From an uncultured Thermoproteales archaeon (GTDB taxonomy: Archaea > Thermoproteota > Thermoprotei > Thermoproteales > Thermoproteaceae): a DNA stretch of 7,067 nt. Numbering within the stretch: position 1 is the stretch's first letter; each line of letters begins with the position of its first letter. A program made the translations under genes and the position numbers. Of the stretch, positions 1 to 6,080 are shown piece after piece. The stretch lies in NCBI GenBank assembly GCA_946480885.1, contig CAMLLK010000044.1:1-7067 (forward strand), written 5' to 3'. A model generated the notes under the pieces. It saw only the letters and a list, made by a program, of their open reading frames with translations, had not been told where the DNA came from and made no database searches.

Positions 1-2
1 AC

Positions 3-632
3 ATGACAAGAGAAGCGCTAATCTTAGACAGCAATGACGACCTTATACATCATTTAATTAAGCTATTGTTAGAAAACGGCTATGTTTTAAGAATTCTGGC
101 GCCCAGAGAGAGGACTAAACTTTTTGAAAAGTCGCCTGTCTATATCCACAACTTTTCAGAAAACTACGAAAGAGTGTTTAAGGAGATAGATTTTTCACAA
201 GTGGAGATTGCCATATTCCCATCTCCAAACGACTCTTTGAATATGGCGTTGGCAAAAGTGGCGAAATCAAACGGCGTTCCTATGGTGATTATCACAGTGC
301 GTAGCGACTCTATGGCGAGGCTGGCGGAGGAAGAGGGGATAGAGGCTGTGCCAACCTACCACTGCGTCTTGTCTCGTGTAATTCGACTACTGAATCTAAA
401 ATTTACAAAGATATTACCACTAAAGTCAAACGTAGCTCTCCTCGAGGTGTTAGTCACATCTGACTCAAAAATTCTAGGCAAGACAATTGGAGAAATTGAA
501 GAAGAGACGGGGATAAAAGTGGCGTTAGTAAGAGACGACCAATATATACAAGAACGAGAAGTAGAAATACAAGAGGGCGACTACCTAATCGCTATTGGCC
601 CACAAGAAGAACTCCAACGCCTATTAGAGTAG
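3..632 (+). CDS. Stand-alone RCK/TrkA-like regulatory protein (degenerate N domain plus TrkA_C domain)
   Basis: The 209-residue protein has the two-part layout of RCK/KTN proteins, which gate potassium and other ion transport by binding nucleotide or ligand in the cytoplasm. Residues 1-130 form a Rossmann-like alternation: a strand ALILDS at 5-10, helix at 13-25, strand YVLRIL at 27-32, EIAIFPS at 68-74 and PMVIITV at 93-99. Residues 141-209 match a TrkA_C domain, with the typical ILGKTIGEIE at 157-166, VALVRDD at 173-179 and the closing GDYLIAIGP at 192-200. The glycine-rich dinucleotide loop (GxGxxG) expected after strand 1 is replaced by DSNDDL, so NAD binding is doubtful. There is no membrane segment, so it would need a separate channel partner, which is not visible here. 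The ATG at base 3 falls directly before strand 1, so the gene is probably full length, though upstream sequence is not shown. Its end overlaps the next gene tail to tail. Confidence 0.8.
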   Translation: MTREALILDSNDDLIHHLIKLLLENGYVLRILAPRERTKLFEKSPVYIHNFSENYERVFKEIDFSQVEIAIFPSPNDSLNMALAKVAKSNGVPMVIITVRSDSMARLAEEEGIEAVPTYHCVLSRVIRLLNLKFTKILPLKSNVALLEVLVTSDSKILGKTIGEIEEETGIKVALVRDDQYIQEREVEIQEGDYLIAIGPQEELQRLLE

Positions 633-1334
633 TCTTTTTGAAAATTCGGCGTAGACTCTGTCAAGAATTGCGTATTTCAACTCGTCCTCTCTCCGGGGGT
701 CTTTCAACACTCCTCTAGCCACTACCACAACGCCCTTCAGCCCTATCTTCTCTACATCTACGCTTAATTTCTCCAAGCCGAATGCCGACGCCACTTCTTC
801 AACTACCTCCCTAATTTTTTTCAAGTCGTGTCCCAGTGGGATAAAGAGCTTAACACGTACTTCATGCCCCTCTGGAGACTTAACTCTCCTAAAAGGCTCT
901 TGTAGCAACACAGAGTAGGGAATGTATATATACTCCCGGCGGGGGTCTTTAATAACAATATACGTATCCCCCAGACTTGTGATGTAGCCTTTTAATTTAT
1001 TAAATTCTACATAGTCGCCGACGTGTAGATCTAAGACACGTGTGACAAAAACCCCAGTGAAGTACTGTTCTAAAATTCTCCTAGTGCCCAATACCAACAC
1101 CCCCACGGCGACTATTAACAACACCAAGGTTAGATAAAACAAATGATGTAACTGCGCCGCCGGCGACACCACTGCCAAAAACATAGCTAATACAAACAAC
1201 ACTACTACGAAGTCGAGGAGAAACATCTGAGTCTTTGTCAAAATTTTTGAAAAAAGCCGTCTAACAAAGCGGAGTACTACATAGAGTAGAGATATAGATA
1301 TGACTCCGCCCAGTATCCAAACTAATAAATCCAT
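624..1334 (-). CDS. MscS-family mechanosensitive ion channel-like protein
   Basis: This 236-residue membrane protein fits the small-conductance mechanosensitive channel family, which opens under membrane tension to release solutes. Three hydrophobic segments lie at about residues 3-24, 37-58 and 64-84. They are followed by the MscS beta domain: residues 98-110 (TRVLDLHVGDYVE), the GYITSLGDTYIVIKD stretch at 116-130 and IYIPYSVL at 136-143. Family members usually have IPN at the last site; here it is IPY. The remainder (150-236) is the mixed alpha/beta cytoplasmic domain. It is somewhat shorter than E. coli MscS (286 residues). I chose the ATG at 1334. The frame extends to a TTG at 1379, but that would overlap the end of ppsA and add a polar stretch absent from the family. 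It lies 25 bases after ppsA on the same strand and may be read through from it, or use the AT-rich spacer as its own promoter. Family assignment is fairly sure; the gating stimulus is unknown. Confidence 0.82.
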   Translation of the reverse strand: MDLLVWILGGVISISLLYVVLRFVRRLFSKILTKTQMFLLDFVVVLFVLAMFLAVVSPAAQLHHLFYLTLVLLIVAVGVLVLGTRRILEQYFTGVFVTRVLDLHVGDYVEFNKLKGYITSLGDTYIVIKDPRREYIYIPYSVLLQEPFRRVKSPEGHEVRVKLFIPLGHDLKKIREVVEEVASAFGLEKLSVDVEKIGLKGVVVVARGVLKDPRREDELKYAILDRVYAEFSKRLL

Positions 1335-1348
1335 GTGAATATATGAAA

Positions 1349-1356
1349 TATATAAA
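1349..1356 (-). promoter_or_regulatory. Weak TATA-like box before the MscS gene
   Basis: On the minus strand the 25-base spacer reads as almost pure A/T and includes TTTATATA about 18 bases before the ATG at 1334. This is closer than the 23-25 bases seen at the other promoters in the window, so the box is poorly placed for a leaderless transcript. It overlaps the T-run after ppsA, and the A/T richness may reflect termination only. Confidence 0.3.
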
Positions 1357-1359
1357 AAA
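1354..1359 (-). terminator. ppsA: T-run directly after the ppsA stop codon
   Basis: Six consecutive T residues follow the TGA stop of ppsA on the coding strand. Short U-runs without a hairpin are a known signal for intrinsic termination by archaeal RNA polymerase. Here it could limit read-through into the MscS gene. Confidence 0.4.
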
Positions 1360-3789
1360 TCAGTACCGCACTCCGCCAAATACTTTCTTTAAGATTTCAT
1401 AAAACTCGCCGTCTTCATCTATTTTATACAACGCCTTGTAGATCTCGTCTAGTCTCTCTCTCAAAAGTTTTAACTCTACAGAGGCCACGTGGACGCGGGT
1501 CTGTAATACTGCGTCTGGATTCACTGAGATACTATCTACGCCGGCTCTTACTAAAAACTCCACTAGTTGTGGATAGACAGAAGGGCCTTGTCCACATATT
1601 GACACAGTCCTCCCCATTTTATGGGCTCTCTTAATCAAGTCGTATACAGCCCTTAGCACCGGGGCCTCTCTCTCGTCGAAGTATTTAGAGTTTATTCTAA
1701 CTAGGAAGTCGTTGTCTCTATCTACTCCAAGAATTAATTGAGTCAAGTCGTTAGAGCCTATAGAGAACCCGTCGAAGTATTTAGAAAACTCCTCAACCAT
1801 AAATACAATAGACGGCACCTCCGCCATGGCCCATACTTTAAAGTCTCTATCTCTATAGAGCCCCTCCTCTTCTAGAATTTGGGCAAATCTCTCCGCCTCC
1901 CAGACAGTTCTCACAAAAGGCGCCATGACCCAGACGTTGTTGAGACCCATCTCCTCCCTGGCCATTTTAATAGCCCTCAACTCTAATCTAAACGCTTTTT
2001 CATACTGAGGCGAGACGTATCGCGAGACGCCGCGCCACCCCAACATTGGGTTCCGCTCCTCTGGCTCGAACTTCTCGCCCCCCTCGAGTCCGCGGTATTC
2101 GTTAGTCTTAAAGTCGCTAAATCTCACCACCACAGGCCGGGGATAAATCGCCGAGGCCACTTTCGCAACGCCCTCAGCCATCTTTGTCACAAATTTATGC
2201 TCTTGCCCAATAGACATTAGGTAAAGTGGATGTTGTCCAATCCAGCTCGTGATTACAAACTCAATACGCATTAGACCAATCCCGTCGAAAGGCAAATCTT
2301 TATACTCGTCGATTTTTTCAGGCTCGCCGAGGTTCATATAAACCTTTGTCCCAGTGGGGACAGACCTGTATATATGTAGAATTATCTCCCGTGGGGGCTG
2401 GGCAACTGTAGCGGCTACTGGAGCGGGCTCGGCTTTAGCCACAGCGCCTACCATAACTATGCCTTTACTCCCATCTACTGTGTAGACCTCGCCGTCTTTT
2501 AACACAGCAGTGGCGTTGCCAGTGCCCACCACGGCGGGGATGCCCAGCTCTCTACTGACTATTGCCGCGTGAGACGTGCGGCCCCCCTCGTCTGTCACTA
2601 TTGCGGCTGCAAGACGCATATAGGGGACCCAGTCGGGGTCTGTCATCTTTGTAACTAATATGTCGCCTTTCTGAAGTTTTTTCTTTGCCTCTTCTACAGT
2701 AAGACAAATCTTCACAGTGCCCACAGCCACACCTGGACTGGCCGGTATGCCCTTCACCACTACAGTGCCGGCGGGGGCCTCCTCCTCCTTCTTTGGCTTC
2801 TCTTCTCTACGCGACCAGACCGTCTCTGGCCTCACTTGTAGAATGAATAAATTCTTGGGAAATGACATTTCTACATCTACAGCGAATTCTATATCTACTG
2901 GGTGGCCGTAATGCTCCTCTAGTCTAATAGCCATTTTCGAAAGCTCTACTATTTCTTCATCCGTCAGAGCAGGTCTCTCAGCCTTGTCTATAGACACCTC
3001 TACTTCTTTAGTTAAGCCAGATTCATCTCTTACCACTGCCACTTTCTTAACGCTAATTCTCCTCTCTACAATAGACAACGTCTTTTTATCTACCACGTAC
3101 TCATCAGGTGTGACAATGCCCCTCACTACCCCCTCGCCCAGCCCCCAGCTGGCTTCAATAACTACTCTAGAACGGTCGCCTGTGGTGGGGTCTAGTGTGA
3201 ATATAACTCCAGCAGATTTGGCGTTTACTAACTTCTGTACTACCACAGCCATGAGGCTCTTCTCATGGGGGATGCCCATTTTGTCTCTGTAGTACAGCGC
3301 TCTGGCAGTGTAGAGAGAGCTCCAAACCTTTTTGACGTAGTGAATTACGTTCTCCACCCCCCTCACGTTGAGATATGTGTCTTGCTGGCCTGCAAAAGAG
3401 GCCTCTGGGATGTCTTCCGCAGTGGCGGAGCTCCTAACAGCTACAGCCACGTTGTTGACGCCGGTGACTTCACAAAGTTTTTTATAGCTCTCTGCAATTT
3501 CTCGCTCTAAGTCAGAGGGGAGCGGTGACCTTTCAATAAGTCCTCTAATTACGGCGCTGGCTTTTTCATACTCGTCTGGGTCCCCCCTAGAGATAAACTC
3601 TTTGATAATCTCCTTAATCTTATCCCTTAGCCCAGTGGTGTTGAGAAAGTAAAGAAAGGCCTCTGACGTTACTACAAACCCAGGCGGGATTTGTACAATA
3701 GAGGCCACCTCGCCGAGATTAGCCCCCTTGCCCCCCACTAATAAAATATCTTTTTTACTTATCTCATTTAGCCACTTGATAAACCGCAT
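1360..3789 (-). CDS. ppsA: Phosphoenolpyruvate synthase (pyruvate, water dikinase)
   Basis: PEP synthase converts pyruvate, ATP and water to PEP, AMP and phosphate, the committed step into gluconeogenesis. All three domains are present in 809 residues, the usual archaeal length. The N-terminal ATP-grasp domain has GGKGANLGE at 19-27, VAVRSSATAEDIPEASFAGQ at 116-135 and IEFAVD at 300-305. The central swivelling domain carries GGRTSHAAI at 402-410, with H407 as the expected phosphohistidine. The C-terminal TIM barrel has GLMRIEF at 505-511, VRFSDFKTNE at 555-564, SIGSNDLTQL at 676-685 and CGQGPS at 732-737, with C732 as the expected catalytic cysteine (most relatives have CGQAPS). An Ala/Pro-rich linker (about 449-466) joins the last two domains. 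The ATG at 3789 starts exactly at the family N terminus, and a TATA box 23 bases upstream implies a leaderless mRNA. All catalytic residues are intact, so it should be active. Pyruvate phosphate dikinase is less likely given the CGQ motif and domain order. Confidence 0.97.
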   Translation of the reverse strand: MRFIKWLNEISKKDILLVGGKGANLGEVASIVQIPPGFVVTSEAFLYFLNTTGLRDKIKEIIKEFISRGDPDEYEKASAVIRGLIERSPLPSDLEREIAESYKKLCEVTGVNNVAVAVRSSATAEDIPEASFAGQQDTYLNVRGVENVIHYVKKVWSSLYTARALYYRDKMGIPHEKSLMAVVVQKLVNAKSAGVIFTLDPTTGDRSRVVIEASWGLGEGVVRGIVTPDEYVVDKKTLSIVERRISVKKVAVVRDESGLTKEVEVSIDKAERPALTDEEIVELSKMAIRLEEHYGHPVDIEFAVDVEMSFPKNLFILQVRPETVWSRREEKPKKEEEAPAGTVVVKGIPASPGVAVGTVKICLTVEEAKKKLQKGDILVTKMTDPDWVPYMRLAAAIVTDEGGRTSHAAIVSRELGIPAVVGTGNATAVLKDGEVYTVDGSKGIVMVGAVAKAEPAPVAATVAQPPREIILHIYRSVPTGTKVYMNLGEPEKIDEYKDLPFDGIGLMRIEFVITSWIGQHPLYLMSIGQEHKFVTKMAEGVAKVASAIYPRPVVVRFSDFKTNEYRGLEGGEKFEPEERNPMLGWRGVSRYVSPQYEKAFRLELRAIKMAREEMGLNNVWVMAPFVRTVWEAERFAQILEEEGLYRDRDFKVWAMAEVPSIVFMVEEFSKYFDGFSIGSNDLTQLILGVDRDNDFLVRINSKYFDEREAPVLRAVYDLIKRAHKMGRTVSICGQGPSVYPQLVEFLVRAGVDSISVNPDAVLQTRVHVASVELKLLRERLDEIYKALYKIDEDGEFYEILKKVFGGVRY

Positions 3790-3791
3790 GC

Positions 3792-3827
3792 AGTGAGGTA
3801 TACTAGGTTATATAAGTATTACTCACT
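3792..3827. repeat. Imperfect inverted repeat around the ppsA TATA box
   Basis: Arms AGTGAGGTATA (3792-3802) and TATTACTCACT (3817-3827) pair at 9 of 11 positions, with a perfect outer AGTGAG/CTCACT. They flank the 9-base TATA element in the 14-base spacer. The placement covers the region between TATA box and start on one side and the TFB recognition (BRE) region on the other, where an archaeal repressor or activator could act. A chance 6-bp match in AT-rich DNA is possible. Confidence 0.4.
3808..3816 (-). promoter_or_regulatory. ppsA: TATA box of ppsA, leaderless promoter
   Basis: On the minus strand CTTATATAA is centred 23 bases before the ATG at 3789, preceded by TAATA as a possible BRE. 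With archaeal TATA boxes centred near -26, transcription would start at or within a few bases of the ATG. This agrees with the absence of a Shine-Dalgarno sequence. Confidence 0.65.
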
Positions 3828-3848
3828 ATATAGAGTCAAATACTATAA

Positions 3849-3858
3849 TTATATATAA
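3849..3858 (-). promoter_or_regulatory. Possible second, distal TATA box before ppsA
   Basis: TTATATATAA, itself a palindrome, lies 40 bases upstream of the proximal TATA box. It could start a transcript near 3827-3832 with a leader of about 40 bases containing the inverted repeat. It might equally be A/T-rich termination sequence behind the zinc-ribbon gene, whose stop is at 3873. Confidence 0.3.
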
Positions 3859-3872
3859 CTTGTATGAACGTT

Positions 3873-4565
3873 CTAAAACGCCTTTAGTCTTAAGTGTGTA
3901 ACACCCACATATTTCTTATACACAGACCTAAAAACAGGCCTCGACCTAGGCGGCTTGGCGTTCGTCAACACTCTTGTCAACTTTCTATTACAGTAGATAC
4001 ACCTCTTCACCTCCCCTCCATACATTAAATAGTCAACTCCACAGTGTATACACCGTCCAATCTCTGGCAAGACGCCCACCTCGCCCACCTCCACCTCTAC
4101 CCACCCCTCTTTAATCACTACGCCGTCTACATACGGCGCAAGTTTTAAAACAACGTCTAGAGAACCCACGGCGATAATATCAAACGGCTTTCTCCCACTC
4201 TCTGCAGCTCGGCGTATAGAGTTAGCCAAGTCTATTAAGTCATGAGGCTCAAAAACTACGTACCTAGCCCCCTCTCTGTACTCACCCACTGAGTATTTTA
4301 ACTCTTCTAACACTCCGTCTGCCCCACCCGCAAAGGCTGCATCTACGCCGTCTTCGCCCAACGCCGCGCTGACGAACACCTTGACGCCAGTCTGTTTAGC
4401 CATTCTCACAGAGGTGGCTATAGACATGAGGCGGGCCACACCACTTTGACAATCGCCAAAGGGCTCTCCCAGGGCTATGGGCGTGCCGTCTATAGGAGAT
4501 TTAACACATAGCCACGACCCGGCGAAAATCGCCACAGGTGGGCCCTTTATATATGCTAAATACAT
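3873..4565 (-). CDS. Uncharacterised alpha/beta protein with C-terminal zinc ribbon
   Basis: I do not recognise this 230-residue protein. Residues 1-165 look like a compact alpha/beta, possibly partial TIM-barrel fold: strands VKVFVSA at 61-67, ADGVLEEL at 82-89, ARYVVFEP at 100-107, FDIIAVG at 128-134 and DGVVIKEG at 147-154 alternate with helices. A CxxC-13-CxxC zinc ribbon follows (C172, C175, C189, C192). The tail (194-230) is rich in Lys and Arg, which suggests nucleic acid or ribosome contact, but this is inference. There is no signal peptide or membrane helix, so it is cytoplasmic. C20 and C39 are additional cysteines in the N-terminal part. The ATG at 4565 is supported by a TATA-like sequence centred about 25 bases upstream. 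It is transcribed away from the radical SAM gene across a 30-bp shared promoter, hinting at a joint function. The coding assignment is firm; the function is unknown. Confidence 0.85.
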   Translation of the reverse strand: MYLAYIKGPPVAIFAGSWLCVKSPIDGTPIALGEPFGDCQSGVARLMSIATSVRMAKQTGVKVFVSAALGEDGVDAAFAGGADGVLEELKYSVGEYREGARYVVFEPHDLIDLANSIRRAAESGRKPFDIIAVGSLDVVLKLAPYVDGVVIKEGWVEVEVGEVGVLPEIGRCIHCGVDYLMYGGEVKRCIYCNRKLTRVLTNAKPPRSRPVFRSVYKKYVGVTHLRLKAF

Positions 4566-4567
4566 AG

Positions 4568-4577
4568 TTTTTAAAAA
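4568..4577 (+). promoter_or_regulatory. TATA-like box for the radical SAM gene
   Basis: TTTTTAAAAA, a perfect palindrome, is centred 23-24 bases before the GTG at 4596. That is the same spacing as at ppsA, so the transcript should be leaderless. The box begins 3 bases outside the start codon of the opposite gene. Confidence 0.55.
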
Positions 4578-4586
4578 TATGGCGTA

Positions 4587-4595
4587 GATATATAT
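4587..4595 (-). promoter_or_regulatory. TATA-like box for the zinc-ribbon gene
   Basis: On the minus strand ATATATATC is centred about 25-26 bases before the ATG at 4565, placing the transcription start at or beside that codon. It ends directly before the GTG of the radical SAM gene, so the two divergent promoters occupy the same 30 bp. Confidence 0.5.
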
Positions 4596-5807
4596 GTGAT
4601 AGTCGCCGCGAGGCTATTTCCAGGGCCTAACAACGGCCTAGCCTACGCAGTCGCCCCCATAGAGGACAGAGTAAAGATAGTGGCTGCGAGAGACCTCTCT
4701 GAAATACCCAAGGGTGCGGTGGTGTTGTACAGCCTCTCCACGCCCCTCTTCGTGGAGTACTGGCAAGAGGTGGCAGAGGCTGCGAGACGCCACGTCGTAG
4801 TTGTGGGAGGCCCCCACGCCGCGGGGGACCCTATCTCATTACTCCGGCTTGGGGTTAAGTACGTAGTTGTGGGCGACGGCGAGGCGGCGCTTTCAGCCAT
4901 CTTGGCGAGAGAGAGCGGCCAATATATAGAGACGCCTCCTAATACAGTAGTTTTTGAAGATAATAGAATAAAGGCAGGTAGGAGAGTATACGTAGAGCTA
5001 ATCCACAAGACCTATAGCAAAGCCCTGGGGCTATACCCCCCGGTGGAGATCACTAGGTCGTGTGGCTATAGATGCGCCTTTTGTCAGACGTGGACCATGG
5101 GGAGAGTCAGGCATAGACCTTTAGAAAATGTGGCAGAGTTGGTGAAAGAGTACGTGGCCGCCGGCTTTAGAGAGATTAGGTTTATCGCTCCCGTGGGTTT
5201 TCTCTACGGCTCACACGACGGCAAGACGCCAAATATAGACGCCTTAGTTGCGCTTGTCAAAACTGTGAGAGAGCTAGGAGGGGCCCCCTACTTAGGCACA
5301 TTTCCATCTGAGACGCGGCCGGAGACTATTACAGATGATGTACTAAGGGCTCTGAGGCCATATTTAGCAAATAGACGCATTGCGCTGGGTCTACAGACAG
5401 CCTCAGAGAGACTGTTGAGAAAAATCTCCCGAGGCCACGGAGTGGCTGAAGTAGAAGAGGCTGTGGCCACGGCCAGGCGCCACGGCTTTAAGCCTGTGGT
5501 GGATATAATCGGCGGCCTCCCCGGCGAAGAAGAAGACGACGTAGTGGACACCGTCAGAGAAATGGAAAGACTCGTCTCCATGGGGGCCTACATACGCCTC
5601 CACTACTACATACCCCTCCCCGGCACTCCGCTGTGGCCTAAACCACCCGCGCCGCCCCACCCCCTCTACTGGGACTTTATAAAAAGACATAAGAAAAAAG
5701 TAGAGGGCTACTGGGAAGAGCAGATAGAACTAAGTAAAAAAATTTTAGACACCTACCGCCAGTTGACAACTTTCTCGCTCAAAACCCCCAGCTCAGCCGC
5801 CAATTGA
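4596..5807 (+). CDS. Radical SAM protein with B12-binding-like N-terminal domain
   Basis: The 403-residue protein has the layout of B12-binding/radical SAM proteins, which use a [4Fe-4S] cluster to cleave S-adenosylmethionine and start radical chemistry. Residues 1-130 resemble a cobalamin-binding Rossmann domain, with HVVVVGGPHAAGDP at 66-79 and VKYVVVGDGEAAL at 87-99. The DxHxxG signature of true B12 ligation through histidine is missing. The radical SAM core carries CGYRCAFC with C156, C160 and C163 as cluster ligands. Further elements are FIAPVGF at 196-202, GLQTAS at 265-270, DIIGGLPGEEEDD at 303-315 and PLPGTPLW at 340-347, as in archaeal MJ_1487-like proteins. The substrate cannot be told from sequence. 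The start is GTG at 4596, directly at strand 1 of the N domain, with a TATA-like box 23-24 bases upstream and no Shine-Dalgarno. The last 18 codons overlap the convergent gene. Family is sure; the subfamily is from memory. Confidence 0.92.
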   Translation: MIVAARLFPGPNNGLAYAVAPIEDRVKIVAARDLSEIPKGAVVLYSLSTPLFVEYWQEVAEAARRHVVVVGGPHAAGDPISLLRLGVKYVVVGDGEAALSAILARESGQYIETPPNTVVFEDNRIKAGRRVYVELIHKTYSKALGLYPPVEITRSCGYRCAFCQTWTMGRVRHRPLENVAELVKEYVAAGFREIRFIAPVGFLYGSHDGKTPNIDALVALVKTVRELGGAPYLGTFPSETRPETITDDVLRALRPYLANRRIALGLQTASERLLRKISRGHGVAEVEEAVATARRHGFKPVVDIIGGLPGEEEDDVVDTVREMERLVSMGAYIRLHYYIPLPGTPLWPKPPAPPHPLYWDFIKRHKKKVEGYWEEQIELSKKILDTYRQLTTFSLKTPSSAAN

Positions 5808-6070
5808 ATATACCAAAACGCCAACCTCCTCGCCACCACCTCAACAGCCACCGCCCCGCCGCCCCCCACCACCTCCTCCGCCACCTCAGGCACTACTACA
5901 GACCTCAACTTCTCAACTAGACGCCGCACGGCTTCCTCAAGACTAAGGCCATGGAATCTACTCAACTCTTCAAAAACCTCTCTATTGGGGATAGCCCTCT
6001 CCACCCACTGCCCAAGGCCCCGCTCCTCTAGTTTGTGAAAATAACGTATCAACAAGTCGTCACTGACCAT
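5753..6070 (-). CDS. Small hypothetical protein downstream of kae1
   Basis: I do not recognise this protein of 105 residues. It is mostly helical and charged at the N-terminal end (residues 5-55, including EVFEELSRFHGLSLEEAVRR at 31-50), followed by a Val/Gly/Glu-rich stretch with GGGG at 69-72 and a C-terminal helix (78-95). No cysteines, membrane helices or known motif are evident. The ATG at 6070 lies 10 bases after the stop of the membrane-protein gene, matching the 11-base gap upstream of that gene, so I prefer it. The frame also reaches a TTG at 6103, which has GAGG 6 bases before it and would add 11 residues with a 23-base overlap; this start is a real alternative. The 3' end overlaps the radical SAM gene by 55 bases in opposite orientation. 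Codon use resembles the neighbours, which supports it being real. Confidence 0.7.
   Translation of the reverse strand: MVSDDLLIRYFHKLEERGLGQWVERAIPNREVFEELSRFHGLSLEEAVRRLVEKLRSVVVPEVAEEVVGGGGAVAVEVVARRLAFWYIQLAAELGVLSEKVVNWR
5845..5885 (-). other. G-rich tract with G-quadruplex potential
   Basis: On the minus strand this part of the small hypothetical gene consists almost wholly of GG, GGG and GGGG runs with one- to two-base gaps, including a run of six G. It is far richer in G/C than the rest of the window. It encodes the GGGG-containing stretch of the protein and lies just past the 3' end of the convergent radical SAM gene. Confidence 0.45.
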
Positions 6071-6080
6071 ATAGCCGAAC

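Noticed and set aside
632..640. T5 run after the RCK-like gene as a terminator
   Set aside because: It is short, lies within the coding sequence of the convergent MscS gene, and encodes ordinary Lys/Ser codons there.
1335..1379. N-terminal extension of the MscS protein from a TTG at 1379
   Set aside because: It would overlap the end of ppsA by 20 bases, uses a weak start codon, and includes the A/T-rich spacer as coding sequence. The ATG at 1334 gives a normal N terminus for the first helix.
3101..3115. C-box-like TGATGA on the minus strand, as in C/D box guide RNAs
   Set aside because: It encodes PDE within ppsA, the base before TGATGA does not fit the C box, and no D or D' box follows at guide distance.
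2717..3510. Three open frames on the plus strand (2717-2911, 2984-3292, 3265-3510)
   Set aside because: They lie wholly inside ppsA on the opposite strand, have Ser/Thr-rich low-information translations, and no promoter. They are antisense shadows.
4643..5690. Minus-strand open frames inside the radical SAM gene
   Set aside because: All three overlap a gene with clear catalytic motifs and give low-complexity translations; no start signals were seen.
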